Made by a program: the position numbers and the translations under genes. Below, in pieces: positions 46,601-56,101 of a DNA stretch of 64,000 nucleotides. The notes under the pieces were generated by a model. It worked only from the letters and a program-made list of their open reading frames with translations, made no database searches and was not told where the DNA came from. This DNA comes from Bartonella sp. AU55XJBT (GTDB taxonomy: Bacteria > Pseudomonadota > Alphaproteobacteria > Rhizobiales > Rhizobiaceae). Within the stretch, counting starts at the first letter, position 1. Each line of letters starts with the position of its first letter. The DNA is taken from assembly GCF_028618525.1 (NCBI RefSeq), contig NZ_JAQITC010000001.1, forward strand, positions 244,527 through 308,526. Direction: 5' to 3'.

Positions 46601-48508
46601 TTATTTCTTATAAAGTTGAGGTGTTTTATCACTAAAAAGTGCCTCTAGTTGTGTTGTTATGGCACCTGCAAGCTCTTCGGCATTCATAATTGTTACAGCA
46701 CGTTGATAATAACGGGTGACGTCATGACCAATTCCAATGGCAATGAGCTCGATGGGGGAATGGGTTTGAATTTCTTGAATCACTGCGCGTAAATGTTTTT
46801 CCAGATAATTGCTGGCGTTGACCGATAGTGTTGAGTCGTCAACAGGGGCACCATCAGAAATGACCATAAGAATGCGACGTTGTTCACGCCGTGATAAAAG
46901 GCGTTGATGCGCCCAAATTAAAGCTTCTCCGTCAATATTTTCTTTGAGTAATCCTTCTTGCATCATCAAACCTAGATTGCGGCGTGCGCGACGCCACGGA
47001 GTGTCAGCACTTTTATAGATGATGTGACACAAATCATTCAGGCGTCCAGGATGATGAGGTTTATGTTGCTTTAGCCATTTTTCACGTGATTTTCCCCCTT
47101 TCCAAGTTTTGGTGGTAAACCCTAAAATTTCCACTTTGACATCACAACGTTCAAGCGTTTGTGCCAAAATATCAGCACAACTTGCGGCAACGCTAATGGG
47201 GCGTCCGCGCATTGAACCAGAATTATCAATGAGGAGTGAAACAACCGTATCCCGAAATTGGGTGTTACTTTCCATTTTAAAAGAAAGGGGCTGCATGGGA
47301 TCAATAATCAGGCGTGGAAGCCGTGCTGTATCGAGATAGCCTTCTTCAAGGTTAAAGTTCCAGTTGCGATTTTGTTGTGCCATAAGGCGGCGTTGGAGAC
47401 GATTGGCTAAACGTCCAACAATGTTTTGAAGGTGATCGATTTGCTTATCAAGACAACGGCGTAAGTGATCTAACTCATTTTCAGAACAAAAATCGGTTGC
47501 TTCCAAAATTTCATCAAATTGACGGGTGAAGATTTTATAATTGCCAAGTTTTTCCATTTGTTTTGAATCGGAAAAAAGACGTTTGGGTTTGCTCGACTTT
47601 TCTTGCCAAGGGCCATTTTTTTTCTCGCCGTCAGCTTGATCATTGTCGTTTGTTTGTGTTGCTTGTGTTTTTCCTTCGTTTTGTCCATCACTTTCTTGTT
47701 CAGTGCTGGTTTGTTCTTCACTTTGAGTGTGCTTTTTGTTGTTATTTTCTTCTTCTGTTTTGTTTTGAGGTTCACATTCGTTTTTTAATTTTTTATCGTT
47801 TTGGCTGTCAGAAGCTTCAGCTTGTTGCATTGTCATTTTGAGTGTAGCAAGCATTTGGCGAACGATCTGTGCAAAAGCTTGTTGATTGTAAATATGATGC
47901 GTGAGCTCATTGAGTTCTGCTGCAACTTTTTGTTCAAGTTCTTGGCGCCATAATTCTAAGACGGGGCCTGCTTCTTTTGGGGCTGCGCGCTTTGTTATTT
48001 TTTCGCGCAATAAAAGGGCTAATGCTTCTTGGATAGGGGCTTCACTTTGGTTACTAATCTTTTCATAATGGGCTCTTTTGTATTTATCGGCGAGCATGGC
48101 ATCAAGGTTTTTTGCAAGCCCCTCCATGGCTAAAGTACCAATTGCTTCAACACGTGTTTGTTCAAGGGCATCAAAGATAGTCTGTGCCTCTGATTCTAGT
48201 GGAGAAAATTGCATGTGAATGCGGTTATCATGCCATGCTTTGCGCAGAGCCATGGAATCACCTAATCCGCGGGTAATTGTGATATCTTTATCCGTAGCAT
48301 GTTGTGGTAATTCTGGTAAACGTGCACAATTTTCGCTCAAAGATGGACGGTTATGACTAAAGGAAACTTCGAGGTGGGATGTACCGGCAATGGCACGCAT
48401 ACAATTGGAAAGAGCTTTCTTAAATGCTCCATTATCAAGCGTATTTAGGGGAGGATTGTTTGTTTGATTTTTGCTGTTGTCGTCAGGGGCGATCGCCATA
48501 ATTGACAT
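46601..48508 (-). CDS. cobT: Cobaltochelatase subunit CobT homologue
   Basis: 635 aa. N-terminal helical region (to about 220), a very acidic and glutamine-rich linker (about 220-310), and a C-terminal von Willebrand A domain with the MIDAS start [14 protein letters not shown]. In cobalamin producers CobT, CobS and CobN insert cobalt into hydrogenobyrinic acid diamide. The downstream end of a close cobS-cobT pair (6 bases apart). No other cobalamin gene is in the window. A second ATG (48499) is better spaced from AAAGGA, so the exact start is uncertain. Confidence 0.88.
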   Translation of the reverse strand: MSIMAIAPDDNSKNQTNNPPLNTLDNGAFKKALSNCMRAIAGTSHLEVSFSHNRPSLSENCARLPELPQHATDKDITITRGLGDSMALRKAWHDNRIHMQFSPLESEAQTIFDALEQTRVEAIGTLAMEGLAKNLDAMLADKYKRAHYEKISNQSEAPIQEALALLLREKITKRAAPKEAGPVLELWRQELEQKVAAELNELTHHIYNQQAFAQIVRQMLATLKMTMQQAEASDSQNDKKLKNECEPQNKTEEENNNKKHTQSEEQTSTEQESDGQNEGKTQATQTNDNDQADGEKKNGPWQEKSSKPKRLFSDSKQMEKLGNYKIFTRQFDEILEATDFCSENELDHLRRCLDKQIDHLQNIVGRLANRLQRRLMAQQNRNWNFNLEEGYLDTARLPRLIIDPMQPLSFKMESNTQFRDTVVSLLIDNSGSMRGRPISVAASCADILAQTLERCDVKVEILGFTTKTWKGGKSREKWLKQHKPHHPGRLNDLCHIIYKSADTPWRRARRNLGLMMQEGLLKENIDGEALIWAHQRLLSRREQRRILMVISDGAPVDDSTLSVNASNYLEKHLRAVIQEIQTHSPIELIAIGIGHDVTRYYQRAVTIMNAEELAGAITTQLEALFSDKTPQLYKK

Positions 48509-48514
48509 ATTCCT

Positions 48515-49495
48515 TTAAGACAAGACACCCTGCATGAGTGATTCGGGAAGCTCTTGTCCAAAAGCGCGTTGATAAAACTCTGCGACAGTGGCACGTTCAA
48601 GTTCATCACATTTATTGAGAAAGGTTAAGCGGAAGGCAAGACCGATATCTTGAAAAATTGTGGTATTTTCTGCCCAAGTAATGACGGTGCGTGGGCTCAT
48701 GACTGTTGAAAGATCCCCATTAATAAAAGCTTGGCGGACCATATCAGCAACGTGAACCATTTGTGAAATTGTCTTTTTTCCCTCAGCCGTTTGAAAAGGT
48801 CTGACCTTTGAACAAACAATATCAACCTCTTTATCATGGGGTAAATAATTAAGTATCGTTACAATAGACCAGCGGTCCATTTGGGCTTGATTGATTTGTT
48901 GGGTACCATGATAAAGCCCCGTTGTATCGCCAAGACCAATGGTATTGGCTGTTGCAAAAAGGCGAAATGCTGGGTGAGGAGAGATAACGCGGCTTTGATC
49001 AAGTAAGCTGAGTTTGCCAGAGGTTTCAAGAACACGTTGGATGACAAACATAACATCAGGGCGCCCTGCATCATATTCGTCGAAAACAAGAGCAATATTA
49101 TTTTGATAAGCCCATGGCAAAATGCCCTCTTTAAATTCAGTGACTTGTAAGCCATCTTTTAAAACAATAGCGTCTTTTCCTACAAGATCGATACGACTTA
49201 CATGGCTGTCGAGATTAATGCGAAGACAAGGCCAGTTGAGACGGGCAGCAACTTGTTCAATATGCGTTGATTTCCCTGTTCCGTGATAGCCCGAAACCAT
49301 GACACGACGGTTAAAAGTAAAACCTGCGAGAATCGCTAAAGTTGTTTGCGGGTCAAAAAGATAATCGGGATCGATATCCGGAACATGGGGGCTTTTTGTG
49401 CTAAAAGCAGGGATTTTCATATCTGTTTTAATATGAAATAGATCACGAGCACAAACTGTAATATCGGGTGTATTTTCAAGGTTAAGATTTGTCAT
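48515..49495 (-). CDS. cobS: Cobaltochelatase AAA+ subunit CobS homologue
   Basis: MoxR-type AAA+ ATPase, 326 aa, that with CobT forms the ATP-driven ring of the aerobic cobaltochelatase. Walker [10 protein letters not shown] (about residues 70-78), Walker [11 protein letters not shown], sensor 1 FATANTIG and an N-terminal helical extension. Intact. Downstream of the J-domain gene, as in other Hyphomicrobiales (bolA and J-domain gene divergent, then cobS, cobT). Confidence 0.92.
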   Translation of the reverse strand: MTNLNLENTPDITVCARDLFHIKTDMKIPAFSTKSPHVPDIDPDYLFDPQTTLAILAGFTFNRRVMVSGYHGTGKSTHIEQVAARLNWPCLRINLDSHVSRIDLVGKDAIVLKDGLQVTEFKEGILPWAYQNNIALVFDEYDAGRPDVMFVIQRVLETSGKLSLLDQSRVISPHPAFRLFATANTIGLGDTTGLYHGTQQINQAQMDRWSIVTILNYLPHDKEVDIVCSKVRPFQTAEGKKTISQMVHVADMVRQAFINGDLSTVMSPRTVITWAENTTIFQDIGLAFRLTFLNKCDELERATVAEFYQRAFGQELPESLMQGVLS

Positions 49496-49700
49496 GATGT
49501 TTCTGGCAGGGAAAGGACGCTATTTATTTCATGAGAAAACGATACAAGAGTTAGAGCATTTATGCAATGCTCTATAACGAGAGCCTTAGAGATGAAGGAA
49601 GATCGTTTTCACGTATTCTATAATGTTTTGTGAAGATAAGAATGTTTTATGTAAAGAGTGATGGTCTCAATGAGAATGGGGTCATATAAGTGTGTATTTT

Positions 49701-50339
49701 TTAGCACAAACCAGACTTTTTGAGCAAATTATAAGCATGCAAAACATCGCGAAAGCGCTCTTCTGAAGCACGATTACCACCATTGGAATCAGGATGGTGC
49801 TTTTTTACCAACTCTTTATATTTCATTTTGATATCTTCTGCTGAAGCGTTTGCTTGTAGCCCCAGTGTATCAAAAGCTTTTGCTTCTAAGGGCTTTAATT
49901 TTCGTGAGAAATTATTGCTTGAACGCCGCTCAGTAAAAAGCGTGAAGGGATCGCGCATACGATTTTGATAGGCTGCTGTCCCAGAGCGAATCTTTGCATA
50001 ATTGGCCGCTGTTTTTTTCGATGTACCATTGCTAAGATCTGTCGGCCATGTTGGACGATGCCCTGTGAGAGCATCCTTTTGGAATTTTGCAATATCTTGA
50101 TTGCTAAGACCTGAGAAGTAATTAAAATTTTTGTTATAGGCACGCACGTGCTCAATACAAAAATGTAGATATTGCCCTTCGTGATTTCGACCTGCTGGTG
50201 CTTTATGGGTCCCTGTCTTTTCACAGCCTTCCCACTGACACTGTTGCGCTTCTGGCTCAGCTTTTTGTTTTTTATTTGAGCTTATGCGAATTGAATCGAA
50301 TAATTTAGATGTTATCGTCATATTCTTGGTTTTATGCAA
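49701..50339 (-). CDS. J-domain (DnaJ-like) protein
   Basis: 212 aa. Unusually for a J protein the J domain is at the C-terminus (about 150-210): FDTLGLQANASAEDIK, then LVKKHHPDSNGG with the HPD triad. The N-terminal part has a CEWEG/CEKTGTHKAPAG-type cysteine/histidine segment (CQWEGCEKTGTHKAP, CIEHV) that may bind zinc. Probably a specialised DnaK co-chaperone; client unknown. An internal ATG at 50321 is an alternative start. Divergent from bolA. Confidence 0.85.
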   Translation of the reverse strand: MHKTKNMTITSKLFDSIRISSNKKQKAEPEAQQCQWEGCEKTGTHKAPAGRNHEGQYLHFCIEHVRAYNKNFNYFSGLSNQDIAKFQKDALTGHRPTWPTDLSNGTSKKTAANYAKIRSGTAAYQNRMRDPFTLFTERRSSNNFSRKLKPLEAKAFDTLGLQANASAEDIKMKYKELVKKHHPDSNGGNRASEERFRDVLHAYNLLKKSGLC

Positions 50340-50445
50340 AATTGATTAATTTTACAAGAATTGACTTTTGAAAAATTTGTTTTCACACTTATTTGATTAT
50401 GAAACGGGTGTATTTTTGTCCTTTCATTTTGTTAAGGAATGGAAA

Positions 50446-50718
50446 ATGTCTATAGAAACAATAATCAAGACAAAGCTTCAGGATGCTTTTCATCCGCAGA
50501 AACTTGAAGTGATTAACGAGAGTCATCTTCATGAGGGGCATCCCCATAATGAACATGCTTTTGATGGTAAAGGAGAAACACATTTTCGCGTGAAAATTTT
50601 ATCTTCTTCTTTTTCTAAGATGACGCGCGTAGAAATCCATCGAGCGATTTATCAAGTTTTACAAGAAGAGTTAGCAACTTGTGTCCATGCCTTGGCACTT
50701 GAGGTTGAAGCATTTTAA
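50446..50718 (+). CDS. bolA: BolA family protein
   Basis: 90 aa from the ATG at 50446, chosen for its AAGGAATGG site and the standard family start MSIETIIKTKLQDAFHP; the frame opening at 50368 has no support. Core HLHEGHPHNEHAFDGKGETHFRVKI contains the invariant His and the class-II loop. BolA proteins act with monothiol glutaredoxins in iron-sulfur cluster trafficking. Converges on xerC across 19 bases. Confidence 0.9.
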   Translation: MSIETIIKTKLQDAFHPQKLEVINESHLHEGHPHNEHAFDGKGETHFRVKILSSSFSKMTRVEIHRAIYQVLQEELATCVHALALEVEAF

Positions 50719-50737
50719 TTTTTGTGATGAAGCTTTT

Positions 50738-51706
50738 TTAAGAACGAGGATGGGCCTTTTGATAAATTTCCAACAAATGGTCTGTATCAACATGGGTATA
50801 GGTTTGTGTGGTAGAAAGACTCGCATGCCCAAGAAGTTCTTGAATCATTCGCAAATCTCCTCCCCGTGATAAAAGATGGGTGGCAAAAGAATGGCGTAGT
50901 GTATGGGGGGTGGCCGTTTCTGGTAACCCGAGACTTGCGCGTAAGTTGCGTACAGTTTTCTGAATGATAGCAGGCTGTAGGGCACCACCTCGCGCACCGC
51001 GAAACATGGGTTGGTTATCTTTTAAAGGATATGGGCAGCATTTGAGATAATTTTGGACAGCTTCGTAAACAATTTTGATGAGAGGGACAAGGCGTGTTTT
51101 GCCTCCTTTTCCTGTTATGTATAAACTTATTTTTTCAGGATCAGAAAATTGTTCTGGTGTGAGGCTTAAGGCTTCTGATATTCGCATTCCACAGCCATAG
51201 AGAAGCATAAGGACAGCAGCATTACGAGCAATAATCCAAGGTTCGTTTTCTAGCTGATTTTCTTGTTTGACGACGTGAAGAGCTGATTGTATTGCTAAAG
51301 GTTTTGGCAAAGATTTTGGATGTTTGGGGCTTCGGATAAGTTGAGCAGCGGGAATATTGACGATTCCTTCGCGAGATAGGTATTTGAAAAAAGAACGGAT
51401 GCCTGCTACCCCACGGCTTAAAGAGCGTGCACTGATATTGTTTGTACGCCGATAAGCAAGATAAGCACGCAAGTCACTGACGCGTAAATGAGCAAGATCT
51501 GTGAAAGTTGGTGCTTGGCTTAAATGTTGACAGAGAAAAGATAAAAATTGCCGTGTATCACGTTCGTAGGCTTGCGCTGTTTGTGCGGACATACGACGTG
51601 TTTTTACGAGATGCTCTAACCAGTTTTTCCTTGCGGTTAAAACCGCATGGTCGGCTGGAATGAGAGAACTATTTTCATCTTTTCTCTTGTCGTTTTTTAT
51701 AGGCAT
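50738..51706 (-). CDS. xerC: Tyrosine recombinase XerC
   Basis: 322 aa. Resolves chromosome dimers at dif with XerD. N-terminal SAM-like core-binding domain (about 25-112) and catalytic domain with R175 (GCGMRISEAL), lysine in TGKGGKTR, H268 and R271 (HTLRHSFATHL), H294 (LGHASLSTTQ) and nucleophile Y303. All catalytic residues are present, in contrast to the decayed phage-type integrases scattered in this window, to which it is unrelated beyond the fold. Confidence 0.9.
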   Translation of the reverse strand: MPIKNDKRKDENSSLIPADHAVLTARKNWLEHLVKTRRMSAQTAQAYERDTRQFLSFLCQHLSQAPTFTDLAHLRVSDLRAYLAYRRTNNISARSLSRGVAGIRSFFKYLSREGIVNIPAAQLIRSPKHPKSLPKPLAIQSALHVVKQENQLENEPWIIARNAAVLMLLYGCGMRISEALSLTPEQFSDPEKISLYITGKGGKTRLVPLIKIVYEAVQNYLKCCPYPLKDNQPMFRGARGGALQPAIIQKTVRNLRASLGLPETATPHTLRHSFATHLLSRGGDLRMIQELLGHASLSTTQTYTHVDTDHLLEIYQKAHPRS

Positions 51707-51709
51707 TAT

Positions 51710-52531
51710 CTAGTTGAGGGTCTCTTTCTTTGTAGATTTTTCATCGTTGACGTGACCATTTTTCTTTTCAGGTTGTTCTTCACGATTGATAAGTTGCTTT
51801 TCACCTTTGAGAGAGAGTATTTTTAAAAGATTATGCGTTGACATCAAATGTGCAAAAATTAATCCTAAAAAGCCATTTTTATGAAGCTTGGCAAGTTGGC
51901 TTGCCGATAATTTATTTAATTTTTCTTCGTCAACAACCCAAAAATTTTCTAATTGTGCTGAGAGACCTTGATCGTTTTTCACATTGATTGATTTTTGACT
52001 GAGAAGATCCATTTCCACAAGAGCATCAATAAATTCAGAGGTTTTCTCCATCGCGATTTTAAAACTTTCAAGAAAACGAATACGTTCTTCCATAAAAGGA
52101 GAAATAGAGCCATCAGAATTAAAAAGTTCTGTTCCTGCGACTTCATTAAACATCCCAGACTGTTGATCAAAGCAAACAGAAAGTTCTTTTTCATTGCTAA
52201 TTTGTGCTAAAACAAAAGGATAACGACGAACAAAAGCCGGAACATAAGTATTGGTTTTCCAACTCTTATCAGAGGCGATATAGTCATTTTCGTCGTTAGA
52301 AAGACCAACAAGAGCAGCCGATGTATAGTGCCGTTTTTTTTGTTCATCTTCAGCGCACATAAATAAAATAGGATAGTCTAGGGCGGCTTGAAAATATTCA
52401 GTACTTGCTAAAGGGACCCAGTGCGTATCTTTGGCAAAAGACATATCACTTGGTGGCGCAAATTTTAGATTTTTATGGGAAACTTTATTGATTGGCGTGA
52501 TATCTTTGTAAAATAGCATAATATTTGCCAT
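51710..52531 (-). CDS. SapC family protein
   Basis: 273 aa from the ATG at 52531 with AAAGGAGA upstream; a longer frame starting at 52567 is less likely. Matches the SapC family pattern: VPLASTEYFQAALDYPILF, VPAFVRRYPFVL, ELFNSDGSISPFMEE. SapC was named after a Campylobacter surface-layer region, but the biochemical role is unknown. A charged tail rich in K/E ends the protein. Its stop is 3 bases from the xerC start. Confidence 0.8.
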   Translation of the reverse strand: MANIMLFYKDITPINKVSHKNLKFAPPSDMSFAKDTHWVPLASTEYFQAALDYPILFMCAEDEQKKRHYTSAALVGLSNDENDYIASDKSWKTNTYVPAFVRRYPFVLAQISNEKELSVCFDQQSGMFNEVAGTELFNSDGSISPFMEERIRFLESFKIAMEKTSEFIDALVEMDLLSQKSINVKNDQGLSAQLENFWVVDEEKLNKLSASQLAKLHKNGFLGLIFAHLMSTHNLLKILSLKGEKQLINREEQPEKKNGHVNDEKSTKKETLN

Positions 52532-52662
52532 AAGACTTTCTCCTTTGTAATTTGTTTTTGTCACCAAGAAAGGTCTTTTGGGAAGATTGTCTCATATGGC
52601 AACAAGATTGAAATAAAAATGATTAAGATTGAGGGTTCATTTCTAAGAGATAATGTTTTTGC

Positions 52663-53208
52663 ATGAAGTATAATAAAGAAAAGCTTAAAAATAAAGTCTA
52701 TCTTGCCATTATTGGTATGCCTCACGGTATAAGAGGGGAAGTTTTTGTTAAAATTTTAAGTGCTGAGCCACAGCGTTTCAAATCTTACGGGACTCTTTAT
52801 GATGATATGGGGCGTTCTTATGAAATTGTAACGCTTCGCACACAAAAAAATAACGCGATTGTACGTTTTAAAGGGGTCGATAATCGTAATGATGCCGAGT
52901 CTTTAAAAGGGATTCACCTTTATGTGATGCGTGATCAATTGAGTGATGATTTGGAGGAGGATGAATTTTATCAAGTCGATTTAATAGGCTTGCATGTTCA
53001 AGAATATGGGGGGAAAATCTTAGGGGAAGTGTGTGGTTTTTATAATTTTGGGGCTGGTGATTTGCTTGAAATACGTTTGAATACAGGCAAAAGAGTGCTT
53101 ATTCCCTTTAGTAAGGTGGCGGTACCACAAATTTGTATGGATTCTGGTTTCCTTATTGTTAACCCCATGGCTGCTGGCCTGAGCAGTGAGGGAGAAAATG
53201 ATCAATAA
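52663..53208 (+). CDS. rimM: Ribosome maturation factor RimM
   Basis: 181 aa. Binds uS19 and promotes maturation of the 30S head. N-terminal RimM barrel with the opening phrase VYLAIIGMPHGIRGEVFVKI and a C-terminal PRC barrel (EEDEFYQVDLIGLHV). No strong ribosome-binding site before the ATG. Divergent from the SapC-like gene. First of the rimM, trmD, rplS group, split here from rpsP. Confidence 0.9.
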   Translation: MKYNKEKLKNKVYLAIIGMPHGIRGEVFVKILSAEPQRFKSYGTLYDDMGRSYEIVTLRTQKNNAIVRFKGVDNRNDAESLKGIHLYVMRDQLSDDLEEDEFYQVDLIGLHVQEYGGKILGEVCGFYNFGAGDLLEIRLNTGKRVLIPFSKVAVPQICMDSGFLIVNPMAAGLSSEGENDQ

Positions 53209-53476
53209 GGAGATGGCTGAAATTTAAAAAAAATAAAGGTGAAGATAAAAAATAACCGGTGCATTTTGTCAATAAAAAGTGAAAAGTATGCAAAGATTAA
53301 GAATGCACTTTTGAGCAGATATTGTAGCATTTTATCTTGTTATCTTGAGATGTTCCTGTTGAATAGAACGCAGATCAAGAAGATTCCCAATAACGCTATA
53401 GCGTTATATCGATTTGGTTTGTGTGATTTTGATTTTAAAAGAGTTTGTTGAATAAAATGAGGATGAAAAAATAAAA

Positions 53477-54175
53477 ATGAAATTTCAGGCGCGCGTTTTA
53501 ACTCTTTATCCTGAAATGTTTCCTGGTTTTTTAGGATATTCTTTAGCAGCGCAAGCTTTAGAGCGCGGAATTTGGTCACTGGAGACAGTGCAGATTAGAG
53601 ATTTTGCTTTGGATAAACACCATAGCGTTGATGATACACCCGCTGGAGGGGGGGCTGGTATGGTAATGCGGGCGGATGTCTTGGCGGCTGCGATTGATCA
53701 TTGTCCACAGGATTCGCCAAGATTATTGATGAGTCCTCGTGGGCGCCCTTTTGATCAAGCTTATGCGCGTCGTTTGGCTGGTAATTCGGGTATAACATTG
53801 GTTTGTGGACGTTTTGAAGGTGTTGATGAGCGAGTCATAGAAGCACGGGAATTAGAAGAAGTTTCTATTGGTGATTATATTCTTTCAGGCGGTGAAACTG
53901 CCGCACTGGTTATCTTAGATGCTATTATCCGTCTTCTCCCTGGCGTGATGGGAAACAAAGCTTCTGCAAAGTGTGAAAGTTTTGAAAATGGTTTGCTGGA
54001 ACATCCCCAATACACGCGCCCTTCTCTTTTCGAAGGACGAGCGATTCCGTCTGTGTTAAACTCAGGGCATCACAAAGCAATTGCGGATTGGCGTCAAAGC
54101 CAAGCCGAATTGTTAACACGTCAGCGTCGTCCTGATCTTTATGCGCGTTATGATAAAAATCGTCAGAAAACTTGA
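53477..54175 (+). CDS. trmD: tRNA (guanine-N1)-methyltransferase
   Basis: Methylates G37 of tRNAs reading CNN codons and prevents frameshifting. 232 aa, SPOUT knot fold: [42 protein letters not shown] (seen as [17 protein letters not shown]) and the C-terminal domain. A gap of 268 AT-rich bases separates it from rimM, longer than in relatives; nothing coding is seen there. Confidence 0.95.
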   Translation: MKFQARVLTLYPEMFPGFLGYSLAAQALERGIWSLETVQIRDFALDKHHSVDDTPAGGGAGMVMRADVLAAAIDHCPQDSPRLLMSPRGRPFDQAYARRLAGNSGITLVCGRFEGVDERVIEARELEEVSIGDYILSGGETAALVILDAIIRLLPGVMGNKASAKCESFENGLLEHPQYTRPSLFEGRAIPSVLNSGHHKAIADWRQSQAELLTRQRRPDLYARYDKNRQKT

Positions 54176-54384
54176 TTCATAGGATAAGGTGGTGTATTGC
54201 ATGGCTCTCTTTTTGAGAGAATTTTAAATAAAAGGTTTTCTATAGTTCCTAAAGTAAAATGAAGGAACGGTGTATTCGCTCCTGTGTAAGGCATAGCCTA
54301 AAGAGCATCTTTTCGTAGTACGAGGCTTTTTGGGTAAGAGTTGAGCGCTCTGACTGTTCGATAAAGAACGTGAAGGATAAAAAA

Positions 54385-54813
54385 ATGAATATTATCGCAC
54401 AGCTTGAAGCTGAACAATGTGCAAAAATTGAAGAAAAGCGCCAATTTCCAGCCTTTAAACCAGGAGATACAGTTCGTGTCATGGTGCGTGTGACGGAAGG
54501 TACGCGGACGCGTGTTCAGGCTTATGAAGGCGTGTGTATTGCGCGTTCGGGCGGTGGATTGAATGAGACTTTTACAGTCCGCAAGATTTCTTATGGGGAA
54601 GGGGTCGAACGTGTCTTTCCTGTTTATTCTCCTTTGATTGAAGCGGTTGAGCTGGTGCGTCGTGGTAAAGTGCGTCGAGCAAAACTTTATTATCTTCGTG
54701 GTCTGAGAGGTAAAGCTGCCCGTATTGCTGAAAAGAGAGATTATCGAAAAAAAGCTGAAAAAGTAGGAACATCCCCTGTAAGCGCAGATGTTGAAATGCA
54801 CGTTGCTGAGTAA
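54385..54813 (+). CDS. rplS: 50S ribosomal protein bL19
   Basis: 142 aa from the ATG at 54385 (GAAGGAT upstream); a GTG at 54370 is in frame but adds five residues not seen in L19. Core [24 protein letters not shown] and [18 protein letters not shown] match L19 at the subunit interface. The last 25 residues form a tail common in alphaproteobacteria. Followed by a hairpin terminator. Confidence 0.95.
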   Translation: MNIIAQLEAEQCAKIEEKRQFPAFKPGDTVRVMVRVTEGTRTRVQAYEGVCIARSGGGLNETFTVRKISYGEGVERVFPVYSPLIEAVELVRRGKVRRAKLYYLRGLRGKAARIAEKRDYRKKAEKVGTSPVSADVEMHVAE

Positions 54814-54840
54814 AAATTATATCGGTTAAACTTTATGCAA

Positions 54841-54872
54841 AAGCGGCTTTTATGCCGCTTATTTGTGTTTTT
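54841..54872 (+). terminator. Probable terminator after rplS
   Basis: AAGCGGC at 54841-54847 pairs with GCCGCTT at 54854-54860 around a 6-base loop, followed by ATTTGTGTTTTT. It lies 28 bases after the rplS stop. The T-run is interrupted. Confidence 0.65.
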
Positions 54873-55288
54873 AGTGATTCGTTTTGTCATTTAAAAGGCT
54901 TGGAGGAGACACAAAAATGTTTAACCTATCCAAATTTTGTCTCTTTTTTATTCTTACATGAATGGGTAAAGTGCAGGGTATCATTGCACATGTCGTGGAT
55001 ACTCAAACGGAATAAGTATAGTTTGAAAAAATGTCTGTTTATATTTGATAAAAGATGTTAGGCTTTTGACGTTAAGATAAAAGTGTATTAGATTAAGGCA
55101 AGTTTTGCGGATCATATCCGTGGAGTAATCGGTTTTTTTATGCGTGACCTTTAATCCGTTATTTGAGACAACCGACCTGTAATCGGTATCTTGAGATGCC
55201 AAACAAGTAAAAACGAGAGAGTATATTTGGTCATTTTATGTGAACCTTCTCGTTCATTGCGGTTGCAAAAACCAGGTCAGGATATTTT
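54873..55288. other. Gene-free stretch upstream of sdhC
   Basis: About 415 bases. No gene seen. A small hairpin, ACCGA at 55171-55175 and TCGGT at 55183-55187, lies 100 bases before sdhC and may belong to its leader. The sdh promoter should be in this interval, but I cannot place it. Confidence 0.4.
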
Positions 55289-55690
55289 ATGACAGAGACA
55301 ACTAGGATAAAAGAGCGCCCTCGTTCCCCTCATATCAGTATTTATCGTTGGACAATTACCATGGCCATGTCCATTGCACACCGCATTACGGGTATGGCCC
55401 TTTATGTTGGAGTGGTCTTTCTTGCTGTTTGGTTAATTGCTATTGCGTGTGGCGAGGAGGCATTTAGAACAGTTCACGAGATTTATAGTTCTTGGTTTGG
55501 ATTGTGTATTTTGTTTCTTTATACTTTGGCAGGGGTTCATCACATGGTTGGGGGTGTTCGCCACATTGTTTGGGATCTGAAGCCTTGCCTTTTAGCAAAA
55601 GAAAAGGCAACAGTTACTGCTTGGGCGACAGTGTTTATTTCTCTTATTGTTACTTTTGCAATTTGGATTATTGGATATACCGTTGTTTAG
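55289..55690 (+). CDS. sdhC: Succinate dehydrogenase cytochrome b556 subunit
   Basis: 133 aa, three membrane helices. Signature RPRSPHISIYRWTITMAMSIAHRITGM near the start (heme/quinone region) and HHMVGGVRHIVWDL with the heme-binding histidine. The ATG at 55289 gives the standard start. First gene of the sdhCDAB operon; sdhD starts 18 bases after its stop. Confidence 0.92.
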   Translation: MTETTRIKERPRSPHISIYRWTITMAMSIAHRITGMALYVGVVFLAVWLIAIACGEEAFRTVHEIYSSWFGLCILFLYTLAGVHHMVGGVRHIVWDLKPCLLAKEKATVTAWATVFISLIVTFAIWIIGYTVV

Positions 55691-55708
55691 CTGGGGGTGA
55701 AAAGAGAC

Positions 55709-56095
55709 ATGAAAAAAGATTTTCGAACGGAACTTGGAAAAGTACGGGGGCGTGGGAGTGCACATGAAGGAACAGAGCATTTTTGGCGAGAACGTTTGAC
55801 AGGGTTTATCAATCTACCACTTTTGATCTTTTTTATTGTTCTTGTTCTTTCGCTTGTGGGCAAGGACTATAGTATTGTGCGTGCAAGGTTTGCACATCCT
55901 ATTGTGGCTATTTTGATGGGATTGATGACTCTTTCAGTTCTTTACCATATGAAACTTGCTATGCAGGTGGTGATTGAAGATTATATTCCACGAGAAGGTT
56001 TCCGGTTATTCTTTTTGACTTTAAATATTTTATTTTGTTTTTTCATGGGCGGTGTCATTATTTTTTCTCTTTTAAAAATTGCATTAGGGGGTTAA
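55709..56095 (+). CDS. sdhD: Succinate dehydrogenase membrane anchor subunit
   Basis: 128 aa from the ATG at 55709, which is well spaced from the GGGGGTG at 55692; the GTG at 55697 sits too close to it. Three membrane helices, and KLAMQVVIEDYIP matches the second-helix heme/quinone motif of alphaproteobacterial SdhD. sdhA starts 6 bases after the stop. Confidence 0.88.
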   Translation: MKKDFRTELGKVRGRGSAHEGTEHFWRERLTGFINLPLLIFFIVLVLSLVGKDYSIVRARFAHPIVAILMGLMTLSVLYHMKLAMQVVIEDYIPREGFRLFFLTLNILFCFFMGGVIIFSLLKIALGG

Positions 56096-56101
56096 ACAAA
56101 T

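Noticed and set aside
50738..51706. xerC as an island integrase
   Set aside because: Its length, core-binding domain and motif spacing fit housekeeping XerC, and it is unlike the decayed P4-type copies.
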